Assembly: GCA_001586965.3 (NCBI GenBank)
Contig: LUCW03001458.1
Location: 1 to 42,500, forward strand
DNA length: 42,500 bases
DNA from: Sphaeroforma sirkka
Lineage: Eukaryota > Opisthokonta > Ichthyosporea > Ichthyophonida
Direction: 5' to 3'
Below are positions 1 to 10,209 of the stretch, in pieces. The position numbers were made by a program, and so were the translations under genes. The notes under the pieces were generated by a model. The model was not told the origin of the DNA and searched no databases. It was given only the letters and a program-made list of their open reading frames with translations. Position 1 is the first letter of the stretch. Every line of letters starts with the position of its first letter.

Positions 1-840
1 AGGATACTGTTGGGAGTAAAATTCTGAAATTTGGGAGGCACAGGAGGATTCTGAGGATGATCGTCGGATCCTAAAGAGCGAAGAAGAGGTATCTACTACC
101 GCGGGGAAGACACCGCCAGCGTCAAATGTATCCTGCCTAGGAGTGTGGCTCAGGGTCCCAGCTTGCCCCCTGACCACACGTGCCCGTCAGAATGTAGGGA
201 TAAACGTCGAAAGGCTGGAAAATTCATTGGATACACGAATGTCAGGGGCATTATAACTCCACATCTAAAGGACACTCCAGCGCCTACAAATCCCGGGTGA
301 AAGGAAGTATTGGACCTGTCCGAAAATTTCTGATTTCATAATCCCGATGGAGAAACCATTTCCATTCAGCTCAAATCTTGGGGCCGAAGCTTCGGACGCC
401 ATAACTCGACAACTTAGTGGTTGGATCCTCTCAATCTCAAACCTTGCCAATTGAACCGCACTGAAGCGCTCTTGAAGGAGCCTTAGCGGTTGGCAGCGAC
501 AGTTAATGAGACCCCTCTGTCATTGTCCCACTTGAGACCTACTGGTTTTACCAGCCAGTATGTTTGCTACTAAGCCAGTACCACTGGCGAGAGAGAAAAT
601 ATTTCAAAATTTAATCTCTATAGCTCTGATGCTACAATTGACCATCCTCTTGACAAACCTAACCCTGTCAGAGGATATGATCGTATGGAACTCGATGAGG
701 CTTACCATCCTCGTAATATCGACCCTCATTTGCCAACTAACCCCTGGTGTCACGATTTTGGCAATCGCTTTACACCAGTACCTCGTTAGAGAGTTCCCTG
801 CTCTAATCCTGAGGATGAGGAAGTAAGAACCAGACATACT
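1..840. other. No supportable gene; leader side of the retroelement
   Basis: I see no convincing coding region here. Short open frames exist on both strands but none has recognisable motifs. The stretch lies immediately 5' of the gag-like frames and could be element leader or host flank. I compared it by eye with 6140-6780 and found no long terminal repeat copy. A TGG-initial segment at 491-502 resembles a tRNA primer-binding site in form, but without a flanking LTR end it cannot be supported. Confidence 0.4.
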
Positions 841-972
841 CGTCTCAGGTTATTACGCTCTGGTATGCAAGTCCTTGAGGACCCGTCTATTGAATGACTC
901 TGACCTGACGATAGGAAAGCGGATAACATTCGCTATCTAATCGATAACAAGAGATAGGAAATAGACACCATC

Positions 973-1612
973 TTGGCACTAGCAGCCCGTAGCACTGAGC
1001 ATGAGCCTCGTGAACACTTAGAACCAAGCTTGATAAAGCAGCTAGGTAACGCGCAGGCTGAGGTCGATTTCTCTACTAATGAGAGTACAGTGGAGACACT
1101 GAAGGCCTTCGACCAACTTAAGGAGTCTGCCAGCCTTAAGGATAAGCAGATGATGAATGCCTTTATTCATTTCTGTGAGCCAGGTGAATGGCGAACTATC
1201 TTGAAGGCTCATGAGCCAAACTGGAAAGCCCTACCCTGGCACCAGTTGCGTGATAATATACTTAACACCTTTTTTTGAAGATGCACGTGACCGTGAACTT
1301 CTAGAGTCTCGCAAGTTCTTTGAGAACGATACCACTATTCGAGGTGCTCTAGCTCATATGACACATATGAATACTCGGATGGGTGGTCGTACCTATACTG
1401 GCGAATATTTATTAATTTGTCAGATGATGGAGACTCTGGGAGCTAACCTCTTTAAGAAAGTCAATGATGACATCATCGCCTATGGTGATTTGCGATCTAT
1501 GCCTTGGTCTGTCTTTGAGAAGATAGTACACAAGCATACCAATTCCTCTACTAGAGTACTTAGTACCACGAGCTACACCCAGCCCACTAAGCGAAACGCA
1601 GTGAGAGACTAA
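973..1612 (+). pseudogene. gag capsid-like region, frameshifted
   Basis: Two overlapping open frames cover this stretch. The frame open to 1278 carries an alpha-helical, charged sequence (EPGEWRTILKAHEP). It ends at a run of eight T (about 1269-1276), after which similar protein continues in another frame to 1612 (FEDARDRELLESRKFF, then a helical segment). The position upstream of zinc knuckles and protease, the size and the helical composition fit a Ty3/gypsy Gag capsid. No Gag-specific catalytic motif exists, so the call rests mainly on context. The shift at the T homopolymer could be decay, programmed slippage or a sequencing error. Confidence 0.6.
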
Positions 1613-1699
1613 TACTGCGCGTAGTACTAAGAAACCTTGCACTACTACTGGAGGGGTACTGGCTCTACTTCTACCGAACCGAAGGTGATAAGAAGGTGA

Positions 1700-1870
1700 G
1701 AGCGCCTTGCAAGAAGTGTGGTTACAACCTCACAAAACGTAATGGCAAGTGGAATGGTAGACACGACCCTGTTAAGTGTGCACCAGGCAAGCCAGATTTT
1801 GGACACTATATGAAAAGAGTGTGCTACTTGCAAGGGTACTAACGGTTGGCACAAAGAGGATTGCAAGGAC
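1700..1870 (+). pseudogene. Nucleocapsid-like zinc-knuckle pair
   Basis: Two cysteine/histidine clusters follow the gag frame. The first starts with CKKCGYN at about 1708 and continues to an H-x4-C. The second, in a different frame near 1820, has the spacing C-x2-C-x6-H-x3-C (CATCKGTNGWHKEDC). The second approximates the CCHC knuckle of retroelement nucleocapsid, which binds element RNA; the spacing differs from the canonical C-x2-C-x4-H-x4-C. A frame change lies between them, so both cannot be made as one chain from this copy. Confidence 0.55.
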
Positions 1871-2004
1871 TTACCGGACGTCCAAGTTAAGCACTGACAG
1901 TACCATATGTGTGCACTAGAGCAAGATTATGAGAAAATGTTCAATAAAATCTATACCAAAGGAGATGAACGTATCTTTCAAACAGTTTTCGTAAATGGAG
2001 AAAA

Positions 2005-2339
2005 GTTATGGCACTATTTGATCCAGGGCTGAAGTCTCTGCTATCTCACGCCGAGTAGCCTACGCTACAGATATGGCTGTCCATAACGAAACAACTGATT
2101 TAATCTTGGGAAATGGCAAAGTTACTACTTGCGAACAAGCCATTGACTATGCACACATAATGCTGTCAGATAGAAGAGAAGTGAAGACTCACCTAATCGT
2201 TACTGACATGTCTCAGAAATACGATTTAATTATAGGTATGACTGATCTTCTCAGTTTAGGTATAACACTCACTGGTCTGCCTAATGGGCTAGACCCGAAT
2301 AAAGATCAGTCAGATGACAATATGTTAAAGATACTCTAA
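2005..2339 (+). pseudogene. Retropepsin-like aspartic protease, frameshifted
   Basis: The N-terminal part reads ALFDPG near 2008, at the position where retropepsins have a D-[ST]-G triad; here the middle residue is Pro. A one-base shift follows directly. In the frame 2073-2339 the domain continues to a conserved C-terminal motif YDLIIGMTDLLSLGI, typical of retropepsin strands and helix (xxLIIGxDxL). It would cleave Gag-Pol in a functional element. The DPG triad may be an error or an inactivating change. Confidence 0.65.
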
Positions 2340-2364
2340 ACCTCCGGAAGGTGAAGCAAAGGAT

Positions 2365-3420
2365 ATGATTCCGCACTTCACCGATATAATTATGGACTTA
2401 ATTATACAAAACAGGAAGATTGCAATAACTGACTGGTGTATGTTTAAGTTCTCTAATGGGTACGTTAGACTTGACTTAACAAACGTCGACTTCTCTAAGT
2501 TAAAGTGTCCTTCACATAACTACGTGAGTTGGAGACACAAAGACGTTGTCAAAACCCAAATCGAAGATTGGTTAAAACAGGGTCTAATTGAAATCAATCA
2601 TGATGCAACCCCAGTTAACTTAGCTCTCTTAGCGGTCGATCAATATAAATCTGATGAAACGTTTAGTAAAACAAGAGTAGTACTAGACCTGTCGCCAATC
2701 AACAAACTAATTCCGCAACATAGTTTTCCCTTACCTAAGATAAGCGAGATACTACGCAAAATGGAGGTGCGACTATCTTTTCCAAGATAGACTTAAAAGC
2801 TGCATTCCATCAACTACAAATATATCAGCCTCATAGGAAATACTTTTCCTTTACTTGGCAAGGTAAGAAGTACCAGTTTGAAGGTGCACCTGAAGGCTTA
2901 CACATGTTACCTTCTTTCTTCCAACAAGTTATGATGGAACTATTTGCGGACCTGTCATTATAACGTATCAGTCTATTTAGATGATATAGTTATCTTTACA
3001 AAGACAGCACATGAACATGCTAAACTCGTTAAAGAAGTCTTAAAGCGACTTAATCATGCTAAACTTAAGATTAACGAAGACAAGTGTTCTTTTGCTAAAG
3101 ATACTATACACTTACTTGGCTACAAAGTATCTGCAGCAGGGGTAGAAATTGATCCTGGCAAGAAACAGTTTCTGTTGGATTTATCAACACCAATTACTGG
3201 AAGAGATGTGAACTCTGTGTGTGGGTTTGTTAACTTCTTCTCGGATTCGGTACCGAATCTTTCTCATTACTTAAAGCCTTTTAGTCACCTACGGCTGCAC
3301 AAAGGACCTTTGGGAAAGCTTTGCACTAAAGAATGTGATGATGCATTTAAACTAGTCAAAAGTAAAGTAATGGACGCACCCATCATGCAGTACCCTGTGG
3401 ATGGTGTCCCATTCAAGTAG
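2365..3420 (+). pseudogene. Reverse transcriptase domain, split over three frames
   Basis: The fingers lie in 2365-2766 (LKQGLIE, TRVVLDLSPINKLI, FPLPKISEIL). A frame change near 2766 leads to the palm segment with the first catalytic Asp motif FSKIDLKAAFHQL (about 2783-2825). Another change near 2955 leads to the YLDDIVIFT box at 2974-2998, with both catalytic aspartates intact, and to the thumb/connection ending at 3420 (LLGYKVSAAGVEIDPGK). The motif order and the LGY...G..pgK connection are those of Ty3/gypsy reverse transcriptase. The usual MPFGL stretch is replaced by APEGLHMLP. Intact catalytic residues with scattered frame breaks suggest fairly recent decay or sequence errors. Confidence 0.9.
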
Positions 3421-3770
3421 CAACCGACGCTTCAGATCGAGCGGTAGGTGGAGTGCTTTACCAAACGATAAATGGTAAACCGCGCTACATACAATTCTTT
3501 AGCAAGAGTTATAATAAGAGTCAACGGAATTACCCTACCGTTAAACAAGAGCTCCTTGCTATGGTTACTGCGCTAAGACAGTTTAAAGACTACCTTTATG
3601 GAAGTTACTTTACTGTCGCCTGTGATCAAAAGTCTTTAACATACTTAAAGATATGAACCCTGATTCACAGTTGGTGAGCCGCTGGCATGACATTATTGCC
3701 AAGTTCGCTTTTAATATAACACACATTCCAGGAATACATAACCATCTTCCTGACATGCTCTCTCGACTTG
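3417..3770 (+). pseudogene. RNase H domain of the retroelement
   Basis: The domain begins with VATDASDRAVGGVLY at about 3420, carrying the first catalytic Asp in the typical TDAS context. It continues with FSKSYNKSQRNYPTVKQELL (catalytic Glu in the QELLA segment) and VACDQKSLTYL (second Asp), then after a frame change at about 3653 with HIPGIHNHLPDMLSRL, the conserved C-terminal motif of Ty3/gypsy RNase H (usually GxxNxxADxLSR). It would degrade the RNA strand of the RNA-DNA hybrid. Its acidic residues are present but split between frames. Confidence 0.85.
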
Positions 3771-3799
3771 TGCCCGACTACCAGAAAACAGTCAAAGAG

Positions 3800-4369
3800 T
3801 TATTAGCAACCGATTGGATGCTAAATAAGAAATGGTTTAACCTCGCTCAATCACGATGGGGTCCATTTACTGTTGATATGTTCGCCGCAGAACATAACAA
3901 ACAGGTTTCTGAATATAGGTGCATTGCATTTCAGCTTGACTTATCAAAGCATAATGCGTGGGCTAACCCACCTTGTCAACTTATCGCACAGTTGTTAAAT
4001 TATGTTAATATTACTAAATCTACCATTACGCTGTGTTGTCCCTTACGTAACTCCGACCCATGGATGCGTGATTTAATTAATATGATTCAAGACGAACCTA
4101 TTTATGTCGACCGTGAAACCGGCACGTTCTTGTATCAGGGATCCTATACTATTAAGAAGACGCCTTGGAAACACACCATTGTTTGTCGCATCGGTCCTGC
4201 AGGTACCACTAAGTGGAAACCCTCAACCGAATTCTTAGCTAAACTAGAGGAGTCTAAAGAGTTTGAACAAAAGCTCAAGACTCGTACAACACATGCACCC
4301 AACAAGATTGCAGTCGAGGTAATGCCGATTGAAGCGGCATTAGATCGTAAAAAACATGGAACTAGCTAA
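3800..4369 (+). pseudogene. Dam-methylase-like segment between RNase H and integrase
   Basis: This is the C-terminal part of the open frame 3653-4369, following RNase H directly. It contains GPFTVDMFAAEHN, about 30 residues later AWANPPCQLI, then a hydrophobic strand and CCPLRNSDPWMRDL. From memory this matches the VDLFAS...PPFxLI segment that follows RNase H in DIRS/Ngaro-type elements and is considered a relic of phage N6-adenine methyltransferase; NPP would correspond to the methylase D/NPPY box. Such a segment in an element with a DDE integrase is notable. The remainder (about 4180-4369) is charged and unassigned. The family assignment needs a profile search. Confidence 0.55.
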
Positions 4370-5509
4370 GGCCATGGATCAAAGACTCAAAACTCTAAGA
4401 GAACCTGAAGCTCGCACTCAACTACTTAAAGCACTGCTTAAAAGAACAGCCAGGAGTTGCGAAACAACTGAAGAAGATACTTCAACAATCCAATGTTGTC
4501 ATTATGTATCTCAGGAGTCTACCCCTCCTGATACTGAGGTTGCCCTTTCCAACAGGACTATGGTTCATCCAGCCAGCGTTACGCAGAATCTGACTGACTT
4601 AGAGGAGCTCGAAAGTAGAGTTAAAATTATACATAATTTAACGCATCGAGCATATGAGCATACTTATAAAATGGCTATTCGTGCAGGGCTTGATCACCCG
4701 GCGCTGAAAGAAACCATACGTGAAGTATACCGACGCTGTACTGATTGTGAAAAGAACCAGATCAAGCGATACGGTTGGGCACCCTAAAAAAGTGTGACAG
4801 AAGACCAACCGATGCGCCGAGTCATAGTCGATTTGGTTAAACTCCCGCGATCCAAGCATACTGGCGATGTATATATCTGTCATTTCTTATGTGTGGCTTC
4901 GGGCTATAACTTGCTTTATGCAATACCGAACAAACGTCCACAAACAGTGGCAGAATTATGCTATCATGTCTTCAATGACTTCGGTTTCCCCGAGTACTAT
5001 GTTCTGATAACGGTAGTGAGTTTTGTACCGACGTAATGGAGGCACTTATACTCGTATCAGGCATGACCCATAGGCGTGGTGTTCCTTACAAACCTCAAAC
5101 GCAGGGTGCAAATGAGACACGTCATAGAGAACTTAAGAAACTCTTGCGTACCGCACTAGACGACGTTGAGGATATGTGGCCTTATCATTTGAAATGGGTT
5201 CAGACTCAAATGAATAACTGCATGAATCCTCAAACTGGAACACTCCCGTTTCACTATTTCTTTGGCCGCTATAGTGAATTACAAGCAACGTTTGATAAAA
5301 CTGCGCCCGAGAAACACGCTACCCCGTGGCTACAAAAGATCGAGCATATGCAGAACGTTGTTTACCCCTGTTTACTCGAGCACAAGAATCGTGTCCTACT
5401 TAAAGCGTATGACCGATGGAATAACACTAAGAACATTGTTCACTTCAAAGTCGGCGATTACGTTAACATTATAAATCCGAAACGCCAACGTTACCGAACT
5501 CTCTTCTAA
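4356..5509 (+). pseudogene. DDE integrase, split over frames
   Basis: The N-terminal HHCC zinc domain lies at about 4630-4760 (HNLTH followed by CTDC). A stop at 4785 and a short gap precede the catalytic core, which starts near 4794 with VIVDLV (first Asp). The second Asp is in an SDNGSEF box at about 5004-5024, readable only in another frame. The third acidic residue sits in QTQGANETRHRELKKLL (about 5100-5150). The C-terminal part has the usual YHLKW..QMNN...GTLPFHYFFG pattern. It would insert element cDNA into chromosomes. The core is complete in content but needs at least two frame changes. Confidence 0.88.
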
Positions 5510-5564
5510 GACGATAGGACCTTTTGTTATTCCCTACCATGATGAGAAGAGTGATACTTACGAA

Positions 5565-5819
5565 GTGAATAACATTGATGGTACTAGCGCAACCAATCTA
5601 GGCACTCACCGTATCCCTACCTCCGAACTCTCATTCGCTCGCTCATTTGATTCTGATGTACCAGTTATGGAGTCACAAGTCAAAGATATAATTGACAAAA
5701 CATCCGAAGACGGTTACACTTACTACAAGACCCGTTTCATGGATGGGACAGTAGCTTGGCTAACCTCCGATGCATTTCGTGAATCTCGCGACTTTCTTCG
5801 TATCTTTAATAAGAAATGA
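5565..5819 (+). pseudogene. Chromodomain-like integrase tail
   Basis: After another frame change the integrase tail ends in a segment of about 50 residues: VMESQVKDIIDKTSEDGYTYYK, then TRFMDGTVAWLTSDAF, then a short helix, and a TGA at 5817-5819. The pattern (E-x2-V-x2-I-I-D, a short turn, Y-Y-K-T-R-F, W, closing helix) resembles the chromodomain that guides chromovirus integrase to histone-marked chromatin. One of the aromatic cage positions is not obvious, so it may be degenerate or only an SH3-like fold. Position and length fit a chromovirus. Confidence 0.55.
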
Positions 5820-5870
5820 AATAAGCGTTTACATAAGAACACACGAGATAAACAAAAAGGGTTTCCTCAG

Positions 5871-6098
5871 GTGACTACAAACCCTGACGGATCTGAAATT
5901 CCCTATTTGCCACCTACTTCCTACGTGACTAAACTTTCTGATCTGCTTACCAACAGTGCAGAAAATTGTTCAAACTTACTTACTAATGAAGAACAGCCTT
6001 TGGCTATTACCTTACCAAATAATAAACGTAAGGCGCCTACATCGGAAATGGTTACTGGACCAAATACTAAACGACATAGAGTACAACATGAGTCTTGA
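5871..6098 (+). CDS. Small basic open frame downstream of integrase
   Basis: The frame is open for 75 codons and starts at a GTG; no ATG is seen at the 5' end. The product is not recognised. Its second half has two basic clusters (NNKRK and NTKRHR) spaced like a bipartite nuclear localisation signal. It may be the end of the element polyprotein, displaced by the TGA at 5817, because the intervening 50 bases contain no other feature. It may also be chance. Confidence 0.3.
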   Translation: MTTNPDGSEIPYLPPTSYVTKLSDLLTNSAENCSNLLTNEEQPLAITLPNNKRKAPTSEMVTGPNTKRHRVQHES

Positions 6099-6239
6099 AC
6101 TCGTACATATAGGCACATACTTACTCGATAAGTCATGACCGAAACCGTTTTTACTTTGGTTTTCGCTTTACCAACTAGATCGTATCTTAACGTACGTTCG
6201 TAGTTCTAAAAGCTACTGGGGGCTATGTAGAAATACGGC

Positions 6240-6785
6240 CTCCGGTCAGTCTAAAATATCAAGATCAATTGAGATAATACATTGGTTTTTATTTGTATTT
6301 TAAATAATTTAGTACAAGCTCTTTTTCCAATATTTCCAAAGTGTTCTAAATTCACTTTGATGGCTCCAATAGCCTGAGTATTTGGTATGACTCATCTACT
6401 TGGACCTATTTGAGACATTAGTAGATGTAGGATATTATAAACTAAATTTTATAATCTCCGAACTACTACTTATAGATTTTGGTCCTCCCGCCAATCTCCA
6501 AAATCCAATAAGTCTTTTTCTTTTTTTAACTTTTCTTCAGATGGAACTTTATTTATATCAGCTAATGTATTAACGTGACTTACGTTATTATGTCTATTCA
6601 CAAATTAGGCAAGTGGTCATGAACATTTAGTACTTGTGAAAATTATTCAATAAAGAACAGCTAGAGGTACGCCCTGTGTGATCGAGGATATTTAGGCTCT
6701 TAACAAGAGGCAGTCCCGATCATTCTTACACAAGCTACCACTGTTAAATCCTAACTGACTAAATTGTATTTTAGTTTAATATAGT
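6240..6785. other. AT-rich junction between two retroelements, no gene
   Basis: No open frame of note. A short purine-rich run (ACTGGGGG near 6215) could be a weak polypurine tract at the 3' end of the gypsy element. The following about 500 bases are the expected place of a 3' LTR, but no matching 5' copy is present in the window, so no LTR is called. Confidence 0.35.
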
Positions 6786-8465
6786 TTGAAACCTAGTAAT
6801 TTCCATCGAAGTTTACAACCCAAGCTCCTCCGATTTTATTTATTTGTTAATGACACACGGATCCAAGCCCCTCAATCGGTTTCGCTCCAGCCCTTATTAG
6901 ATGACATTGATGCGTGGGGACGCAAATCTGGCCTCGAACAGGGTGTCATTAAACCTCGAGTACGATCTACCGACTTGCGACACGCGGCGCCAACCCTCCG
7001 TATAAATGGTGAGCTTATCACGCCGACGCTTGCAGACGCACATTGGAACACACGTCACCTCCCCCTGAAGATGGCGCCTACACATGCCGAACCAAAACAC
7101 TTCAAATATCTGGTGTTCCTGCTCTCTCACGGAGTACCAGGAATCAATCTCGCCAGACATATGGAATCCCTAGTTGCAGCATTGTCACTGGGTATCGCCT
7201 CTTTCCGCGCTTATGGCTTCCATGGCTTCAGCTGGCGACACCCCCTCAACCGACTGGTGATGTTCAGAACATTCATCCTATCCACGGCTACATATGGGCT
7301 GAACATTATTGCCTGGGCTCCGCCTATATGGAAGGATGCGTTGGACCCCCTGTTTGAGCGCTTTAACTCAGCACTCATCCAAGCAGCAGCTATCATCACG
7401 GGCACTAGATATCCTCGGTTTCCCAAATATCAAACAGACTTACTTCACTTTTGTGGCCTGCTCCCCGCGCGACCATTCGCGGACTACCTCGGAGGTTGCC
7501 TGGGAATACAACTCGACTCAGTGGCCAACACAAATCCACTTACCCCTCTGACGCAACCCGCCTGGGCCCACGACAAACCATCACTGCGCTTCCCGTACAG
7601 TATCTATGCTCACCTGAAAACCGTACACAAAACCAGGGGCGGGCATACACTCGACCATGTAGCTCTCCGCCAACGCTGTGACGACATCAGGAAGAACTCA
7701 ACAAAGCGTTGGTCCAACAAGGAGATCGCGGCAATGGCCCAGCACCAATACTACTACCAACTGGTTATGGGTAAGCCGCCAACCTTAAACCGAGACACAG
7801 CCAGACACGACAGCTTCAATCACTGCTTCGAGTCTACACCAATCCGGCTCTGTGATATGATTGTAATGAATACGTTCATGTTCACATTGCTCGACTACCG
7901 CACCGACGGCTGTCTCTGCTCTGTCTGCCCCGGTAGCCACAAGTTCACTACCAGCCACTTTACCTGTATCCAACGACTGATTCGACGCATCCTGGTAAGT
8001 CCAAAACTGCCGCCCATTGGCCCTGACCTCCTTCAGCAATTGAAGTAGTGCCACGACTTCCACGGTATCTGGACCCTCCACGAACACCTTGGATCTTTTC
8101 TCCAACCGTACCCTCACCCGTCCCTGACACATCAACAGTTGTTCCCCATACCCCGGCTAATCACGCTGTTGAAGCACTACTTCCAAATTTCGGTTCAAAC
8201 CAAATCATCGCGCTTGTTAGTTCCGCCTAAAATACTTCCGATCCAGGCCAACCAACACATACCGAGTTCATCCGTGGTCTGGTACGGCATTGGCTTACAC
8301 TCATCCTCGCTCCTCGAACGAATTATGACGGATAACCTGGTCCTTCTCGGTATTTCATACTCTGCACTAACTCATTCCGTGGTACTACACGGCGCAGACC
8401 CGATCCGTACCACAAAGGTGAGTACTCTATTTAGTAGGTCAGCAAGCAAATATATGGAACCTTGA
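6786..8465 (+). pseudogene. 5'-truncated non-LTR (LINE) reverse transcriptase fragment
   Basis: One reading frame runs from 6786 to 8465, interrupted only by a TAG at 8046-8048. It begins in the middle of a reverse transcriptase: LFVNDTRIQAPQ aligns with the LINE box F-A-D-D-T, followed by LLDDIDAWGRKSGL, RINGELITP, FKYLVFLLSHGV and LSTATYGLNIIAW, the usual connection of LINE reverse transcriptases. Near 7915-7975 is a C-terminal Cys/His cluster (CLCSVCPGSH...H..C) like the CCHC knuckle at the LINE ORF2 end. The part after the TAG (139 codons) is open but unassigned. The first Asp of the FADD box is Asn here, so the domain would be inactive. Loss of the 5' part fits incomplete target-primed reverse transcription. 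The track start codon is a TTG and is not a real start. Confidence 0.8.
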
Positions 8466-10200
8466 CCGATTTCAACCATTCCTACGTCAATCTCCTTCTG
8501 TGTTCAATTCGTGCGCGTTTTTGTTGACGATCAATATCTTTTTGTTATTTGTCGCTTCTGTAAGTTAGTTGTTGCAGCTGGTTTACGCTGTCTATCTGCT
8601 TGCTTGAGTTGTATCTTTGTTTTGGGTTTGTGTACATTTGATTCATAATTAGGAACGGGTACCTCTGCCGCAGCTAAGGCATTGAGAACCATATCGAATG
8701 TACGATGAACCATCTTATTTATATTTGATGTGTTACACTGATGTATCAAAAGCCTTTCATACTATATGCTTGTGATTACTGTTGCTTGAACTAGGGTTGT
8801 TTGAACTTGTTGTTTGAACGTGTGTAATACTATAGTGTAGTGTAGTTGGGTACGCCTGTCACGAGAGTATACGTGCGTTATAAAGCGTGCGTGCGTGTGG
8901 TGTTCTATTTCTGTCAATTTCTGTATGTAGACTACGTCACACCACCTTTAACGTGAAATTTTCAACACCTTTAACGTCGAATTTTAACACAAAATTTCTT
9001 AAGGAGAGACCAATTGTCTCTCGCCATTTCGACTTTTCTTAGAATTTTAAAAATTAAAGGAAAAAAATAGAGCAATTTTATTGGTTAATATGCTTTAAAA
9101 TAGTGCTATTTTGACAAAATGGGTTAACCGTTTGGACTCGACCTTATTATTACGTAATTTCAGTCATTAATATTGGCTAAATGAATTCCATAAATAGGTT
9201 TTATTATTTTTAGTGGGCGTCTGTTCTATTTATGGAAAGCTGTTATGAGTCGGATAATCCGACAGAAATGTCAAATAACATGAGAAAAAAAATGAAAATC
9301 CGGATCAAAAATATAGGGTTTTTTATTCTCATTGAGTCTCATGGCCGGGGCCAGGTAAAATTCAATGCAACTCCTACTTCCCACATTTTTCTCATGTTAG
9401 GAACTTATTATAAAACCAAATTCAACATCGTTGAACTACTGTACAGTGCAATTGTTGCAAACCAAACGATCATATTTTACATAGCCTTCTTTTCTTCTTG
9501 TGTATTTTTTAAAAAATAAGAAGGCTATGGATATATGAAACGATATTTTTATATATAATATTTAGAAGTATGGATCCACGAAATCACGCTCACAGGTTTA
9601 ACAGAACATTGGCTCTCTCTAGTCTGCGGCGCTGTATTCGTTTTCAGGTGATAGGTGTAGATTATGTACCGAAAACTGATACTTGACTGTTGTATCGGTA
9701 AAGATTTTTTTTGCCGTGTACACGCGTAATAGTTTGGTACTTCGGCCAAAGTCGCTATACGATGGACCGGATGCGGTGTTGGACACGGCTCGGGCGTTTA
9801 TAATTTTATAGTGACGGGTGTCGTTTAGACAAAGTCCTGGCAGCCTGGCACTGCTTGCCTTGGTGGGTCAAAAGCTAAAATGTCCGATAGGTGTCATGCG
9901 TCACATGGCTCGCATCAGTGACATCACAGCCTATTTGAATACTGCACATAGATTTTTTATTATTTAATAAGGTCAGAACTTCAGGACTAAATTAAAAAAA
10001 AAAAATGTACGAAAACAACAATTATATAAAAATATGTATTTATAAATGTATAAATGTACATACATACAATATTTAGGTATCTGCATAATCACGGCTGGGA
10101 CGCCGTGAGGACTGAAAGCTTAAATCGTGGGGCCAATCTATTTGTTCTTAAAAAATATATCACCCACGGACCCACAGCACCCCACACCCAAGAGCACAGA
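8466..10200. other. Non-coding AT-rich stretch, nothing assigned
   Basis: No gene-like frame with recognisable motifs. There is a direct repeat of about 25 bp around 8942-8987 (sharing CACCTTTAACGT), a near-palindrome GAGAGACCAATTGTCTCTC at 9004-9022, and a hairpin at 9480-9529. The rest is unremarkable. Confidence 0.5.
9480..9529. repeat. 12-bp inverted repeat (hairpin)
   Basis: Perfect 12-base arms CATAGCCTTCTT (9480-9491) and AAGAAGGCTATG (9518-9529) enclose a T6A6 centre that can extend the stem. It follows an open frame of 95 codons with no recognised motif. The function is unknown; it could be a decayed miniature element or an RNA hairpin. Confidence 0.6.
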
Positions 10201-10209
10201 CGGTACACG

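Larger units (their letters stand above)
840..6240 (+). mobile_element. Decayed Ty3/gypsy-type (chromovirus-like) retrotransposon, no LTRs seen
   Basis: The domain order along the + strand is gag-like, zinc knuckles, retropepsin, reverse transcriptase, RNase H, Dam-like segment, integrase and a chromodomain-like tail. Integrase after RNase H is the Ty3/gypsy (Metaviridae) order, not Ty1/copia. The coding information changes reading frame at least nine times, mostly through single-base indels, yet catalytic signatures remain legible (YLDDIVIF; TDAS; an SDNGSEF box). No flanking long terminal repeats could be recognised, so the copy is truncated or its LTRs have diverged. It is non-autonomous as it stands. 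Individual parts are listed separately. Confidence 0.88.

Noticed and set aside
491..502. Primer-binding site TGGCAGCGACAG
   Set aside because: It begins with TGG as such sites do, but no LTR end precedes it and no matching host tRNA is known from this window.
560..837. Overlapping open frames on both strands before gag
   Set aside because: Hydrophobic frames without recognisable motifs; neither has context beyond lying in the element leader.
1..6780. Long terminal repeats for the gypsy element
   Set aside because: No repeated sequence was found between the 5' and 3' flanks by eye. A computed self-alignment could still find diverged ones.
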